DNA from: Gordonia malaquae NBRC 108250
Lineage (GTDB): Bacteria > Actinomycetota > Actinomycetes > Mycobacteriales > Mycobacteriaceae
Direction of reading: 5' to 3'
DNA length: 40,605 nucleotides
Assembly (NCBI RefSeq): GCF_000344135.1
Contig: NZ_BAOP01000041.1
Coordinates: 1-40,605 of the forward strand
Part shown: piece after piece, positions 38,544 to 40,605 of the stretch
Position numbering within the stretch: position 1 is the stretch's first letter
Layout: every line of letters starts with the position of its first letter
The notes under the pieces: model-generated
The model's input: the letters and a program-made list of their open reading frames with translations, nothing else
What the model was told of the DNA's origin: nothing
Databases searched by the model: none
Program-made: the position numbers and the translations under genes

Positions 38544-38974
38544 ACGACACCGAACCGATAGGAGACCTGCTCCAGTCTGTGACCGATCTCGTCGACGAGG
38601 CGGCGTCCGCGCCACGCGCTGATGTCGTGAGGACTCGACACACCGAGGATCGGAAGCCGATCAATCCCATCGTCCGGGCGTCTGTCCTGCGCCGAGATAG
38701 ATACCGATGCGTGTGGTGCGGAAGTCGCTACCGACTCGAAATGGACCACATCATCCCGTGGTCCGCAGGCGGCGCGGACACTGCCGACAACCTGCGAGCG
38801 TTGTGCAAGTCATGCAATGAGGCGCGGTCAAATCGCTTGAGTCTGCTCGACCTCGATGCACAGACCATGCCAGCTGTGTGGTGCACAAGGTGTGACAGTT
38901 CCGACCGCCTCGACGACATGGTCGAAGTCTGGTGTCGACGATGCGGATCTCGCGGATTCGGGTATCCGGCATGA
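38540..38974 (+). CDS. HNH endonuclease with C-terminal zinc ribbon (number 3)
   Basis: 144 residues. Classic HNH with zinc knuckles: CVWCG (57-60), MDHIIPWSAGG (H70), N84 and CKSCNEARSNR (C89, C92). The C-terminal part adds a second ribbon (VWCTRCDSSDRLDDMVEVWC, then RRCGSRG). This type is more like a phage packaging or recombination nuclease than the NUMOD4 homing type. Overlaps both neighbours by 4 bp. Confidence 0.85.
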   Translation: MNDTEPIGDLLQSVTDLVDEAASAPRADVVRTRHTEDRKPINPIVRASVLRRDRYRCVWCGSRYRLEMDHIIPWSAGGADTADNLRALCKSCNEARSNRLSLLDLDAQTMPAVWCTRCDSSDRLDDMVEVWCRRCGSRGFGYPA

Positions 38975-39363
38975 CCACGTTCACGATCGACCTGCCGTAT
39001 CGGACGCCGCCACTCACGCTCAACGGCGGTGTGCCCACGTCGGTACCGGCGATGCGAGCCAAAGCCCGCCAGATTCGCTCTGTACGCGCTGACGCCGCAA
39101 CCCTGGCCCGTCACACCAACCTGCCCCTGAAAGTCGCCCACGCGACGATACAGCTCCACTACGCCCCATCGCAGACCAGGCACCGAGACCCGATCAACCT
39201 CACGCCCACCCAGAAGGCGTTAGTCGACGGCCTCCGCGACTACGGACTCGTCGAAGACGACGACAGCCGATACGTCACCGACCTCATGCCCGTCATCCAC
39301 CCGAAGACCGGAACCGGCGTCGGCCGACTCTGGCTCACCATCGACACCCAGGAGAAACCATGA
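38971..39363 (+). CDS. RusA-like Holliday junction resolvase
   Basis: 130 residues. Opens TFTIDLPYRTPPLTLNGGVP and has the RusA-type core: a strand IQLHYAPSQTRHRD, then DPINLTPTQKALVDGLRDYG and LVEDDDSRYVTDLMPVI with the acidic triplet. These match the pattern D-N...K...D-x-L...DD of RusA, with Asn in D-P-I-N. It would resolve recombination intermediates in phage DNA. ATGA overlaps on both sides. Confidence 0.72.
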   Translation: MTTFTIDLPYRTPPLTLNGGVPTSVPAMRAKARQIRSVRADAATLARHTNLPLKVAHATIQLHYAPSQTRHRDPINLTPTQKALVDGLRDYGLVEDDDSRYVTDLMPVIHPKTGTGVGRLWLTIDTQEKP

Positions 39364-39491
39364 CCGCCGCCTGTTTCGTCTGCCGCCACCCCAACCCGCC
39401 CGAACGGCCAGACGGTTGCGGCCCCGAATGCCACACCACCAACGCCTGCCTTGAGCTCGCCGACACCTTCACCCGAGAGGACCACCGATGA
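39360..39491 (+). CDS. 43-residue Cys-rich protein
   Basis: CFVCRHPNPPERPDGCGPEC with CHTTNAC has five or more cysteines in CxxC-like spacing, a compact zinc site. ATGA overlaps on both sides are the gene evidence. Function unknown. Confidence 0.6.
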   Translation: MTAACFVCRHPNPPERPDGCGPECHTTNACLELADTFTREDHR

Positions 39492-39865
39492 CCAGCCTCG
39501 AACAACACCTCGCCGACCACGCCCAATCGACCCGGTACGTCGACGGTGCTCCCCGCTGCGCCTGCAAGTGCGGGAAGTGGATCGCGAGCATTGTGGAACG
39601 CGGCCCCGTGAAGGCCCATCGCCACCACGTCGCCGACACCTGGCGTGAAGTGCGGACCGTTCGCGCCGTCGAAGAACTCGACGCACTGCCGATCGGGACT
39701 GTCGTGCAAGAGGACGAGTACCGGCACACCTGGATCCGACACAGCAAGAAGTGGCACTGCTCGTGCGACGGCACATACGTGGAGTGGTCATCCGCAGGGG
39801 CATTTGAGGAGCTCGAACGCAGGCCGCTCACCATCCTGTGGACGCCCGAGGACGGTGCGCTGTGA
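39488..39865 (+). CDS. Phage protein with two Cys clusters
   Basis: 125 residues. N-terminal CACKCGKWIASIVERG and a later HSKKWHCSCDGTYVEW suggest two metal-binding or disulfide sites; HRHHVADTWREVR may add histidine ligands. Function unknown. GTGA overlap with the next gene. Confidence 0.68.
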   Translation: MTSLEQHLADHAQSTRYVDGAPRCACKCGKWIASIVERGPVKAHRHHVADTWREVRTVRAVEELDALPIGTVVQEDEYRHTWIRHSKKWHCSCDGTYVEWSSAGAFEELERRPLTILWTPEDGAL

Positions 39866-40242
39866 GCACAAACCTGCACACCGTCACCATCCACGGCGAC
39901 ACCGTGAACGAGGACGACTGGACCAGCTACGAGAACGTTCGAATCGAATTCGCGTGCAGCGGTGACGAGACCAGCGAATGCCACCAGTACCCGGACTGCG
40001 GGTGTGCCGACTGGGACGACCACCACGAGGCAAACCTCGGCCCGGAGCACGCAGCAGTACCGCACAAGCAGTGCTGGATGCAGGACTGGTTCGACAACGA
40101 CTGCATTGTTCCGATGACCGAAGACGTGGTCTTTCCCCTTATACGCGACGACGGCAGGTGGAAACCAGGCATGTCTGGGCCGATCCGCACCACCTTCGAG
40201 CTGGACTACATCGCATGGCAATTCGAGGACGGTGCCCGATGA
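39862..40242 (+). CDS. Cys/His/Trp-rich phage protein
   Basis: 126 residues from GTG 39862. Cysteines and histidines cluster in ECHQYPDCGCADWDDHHEAN and HKQCWMQDWFDNDC. The end (GPIRTTFELDYIAWQFEDGA) looks like two strands. Function unknown. ATGA overlap with the next gene. Confidence 0.68.
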   Translation: MSTNLHTVTIHGDTVNEDDWTSYENVRIEFACSGDETSECHQYPDCGCADWDDHHEANLGPEHAAVPHKQCWMQDWFDNDCIVPMTEDVVFPLIRDDGRWKPGMSGPIRTTFELDYIAWQFEDGAR

Positions 40243-40391
40243 CCACCGCGGCCCTGTCACGTTCGTGTCTCGCGCGCGTGTGGTCGTGCTGGTGCGGCAC
40301 CACACTCCACCGCCGCGACGACCTCGGTGAGCGTGCCTGGTTGGCGCGGATCGCAGACCACACCCACCACTGCAAGGAAGCAAGAGCATGA
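40239..40391 (+). CDS. 50-residue Cys-containing protein
   Basis: Basic protein with SCWCGTTLHRRDDLG and DHTHHCKEA, a possible Cys/His metal site. ATGA overlaps at both ends. Function unknown. Confidence 0.58.
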   Translation: MTTAALSRSCLARVWSCWCGTTLHRRDDLGERAWLARIADHTHHCKEARA

Positions 40392-40605
40392 GCACCGACG
40401 GATACCTGACACGAGTCGAACAAGACGCACTCAAAACACTCCTCGATGCCATCCACAACTGGATCGCCGAAGCCCTCGACGACACCCTCACACGACAAAA
40501 CCGCTTTACCATCGGCCCACGAAGCGGACCCCAGAAACGCCGCGAAACACCACTCCCATTCCACGCCCAAGCATCCGACGCCGCAGCAGACCTCAACGGC
40601 ACACT
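40388..40605 (+). CDS. Phage protein, cut by the right window edge
   Basis: First 72 residues visible. Begins STDGYLTRVEQDALKTLLDA, helical, then a basic turn (GPRSGPQKRRETP). No domain recognised. ATG 40388 overlaps the previous stop by 4 bp, so the operon continues. Confidence 0.6.
   Translation, partial: MSTDGYLTRVEQDALKTLLDAIHNWIAEALDDTLTRQNRFTIGPRSGPQKRRETPLPFHAQASDAAADLNGT

Overview
High-GC, C-ending codon use, GTG starts, Tat-exported phosphatases, a LysG/LysE pair, a WhiB-like protein and a DUF3263 protein point to an actinobacterium of the order Mycobacteriales. A Gordonia/Williamsia-type host is my best guess, as inference only. The window joins two kinds of DNA. Positions 1 to about 21,655 are host chromosome, with an IS481-type element at the left edge. 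From about 21,704 to the right edge is the left part of an integrated temperate phage that continues beyond the window.

Chromosome. A cut-off IS481-family transposase is followed by a leftward pair (secreted protein, then alpha/beta hydrolase). Next comes an AhpD-like gene with a tiny cysteine-rich partner behind two CsoR-type palindromes. Then come the divergent lysG/lysE pair, a FadA2-type thiolase, a DUF998 membrane protein, and two divergent Tat-exported phosphatases (a purple acid phosphatase-like enzyme and PhoD) that share a PHO-box-like repeat. An SPFH-domain membrane protein is translationally coupled to a ribbon-helix-helix protein. After a secreted GH1 glycosidase and a secreted protein of unknown function there is an autoregulated HEAT + MerR-HEAT operon with a textbook MerR operator. 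A divergent TetR/MFS exporter pair with its operators, an SCO6745-family protein, a secreted lytic transglycosylase and a voltage-gated-like K+ channel complete the host part. REP-like inverted repeats sit between convergent gene ends.

Prophage. The 3' half of a tRNA-Gly(CCC), 21,656-21,703, marks attL. The lysogeny block is: integrase (rightward); DUF3263 protein, ImmA-like metalloprotease, DUF3800 protein and HTH repressor (all leftward); a 188-bp divergent operator region; then a rightward Cro-like gene and a P22-type antirepressor cassette. The cassette is bounded by a 34-bp direct repeat. The rightward early operon follows as a long chain of genes overlapping by 1-4 bp. It holds a ParB-like DGQHR protein, an excisionase-like HTH protein, a RecE-like nuclease and RecT annealing pair split by an HNH gene, a WhiB-HTH protein, a row of tiny zinc-ribbon and membrane proteins, a second HNH gene, a replication initiator, a probable helicase loader, a third HNH gene and a RusA-like resolvase. 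Two small genes run against this operon.

Most notable signals: (1) an iteron-type replication origin apparently embedded in the replication gene (37,405-37,730), as in phage lambda gene O; (2) an antirepressor cassette that could be deleted without changing the neighbouring Cro-like protein; (3) a DUF3800 gene co-transcribed with the prophage repressor and therefore likely expressed in the lysogen; (4) the SPFH/RHH and AhpD-like/Cys-rich gene pairs with their palindromic operators. All functions are read from sequence patterns and memory of families; no database search was run.
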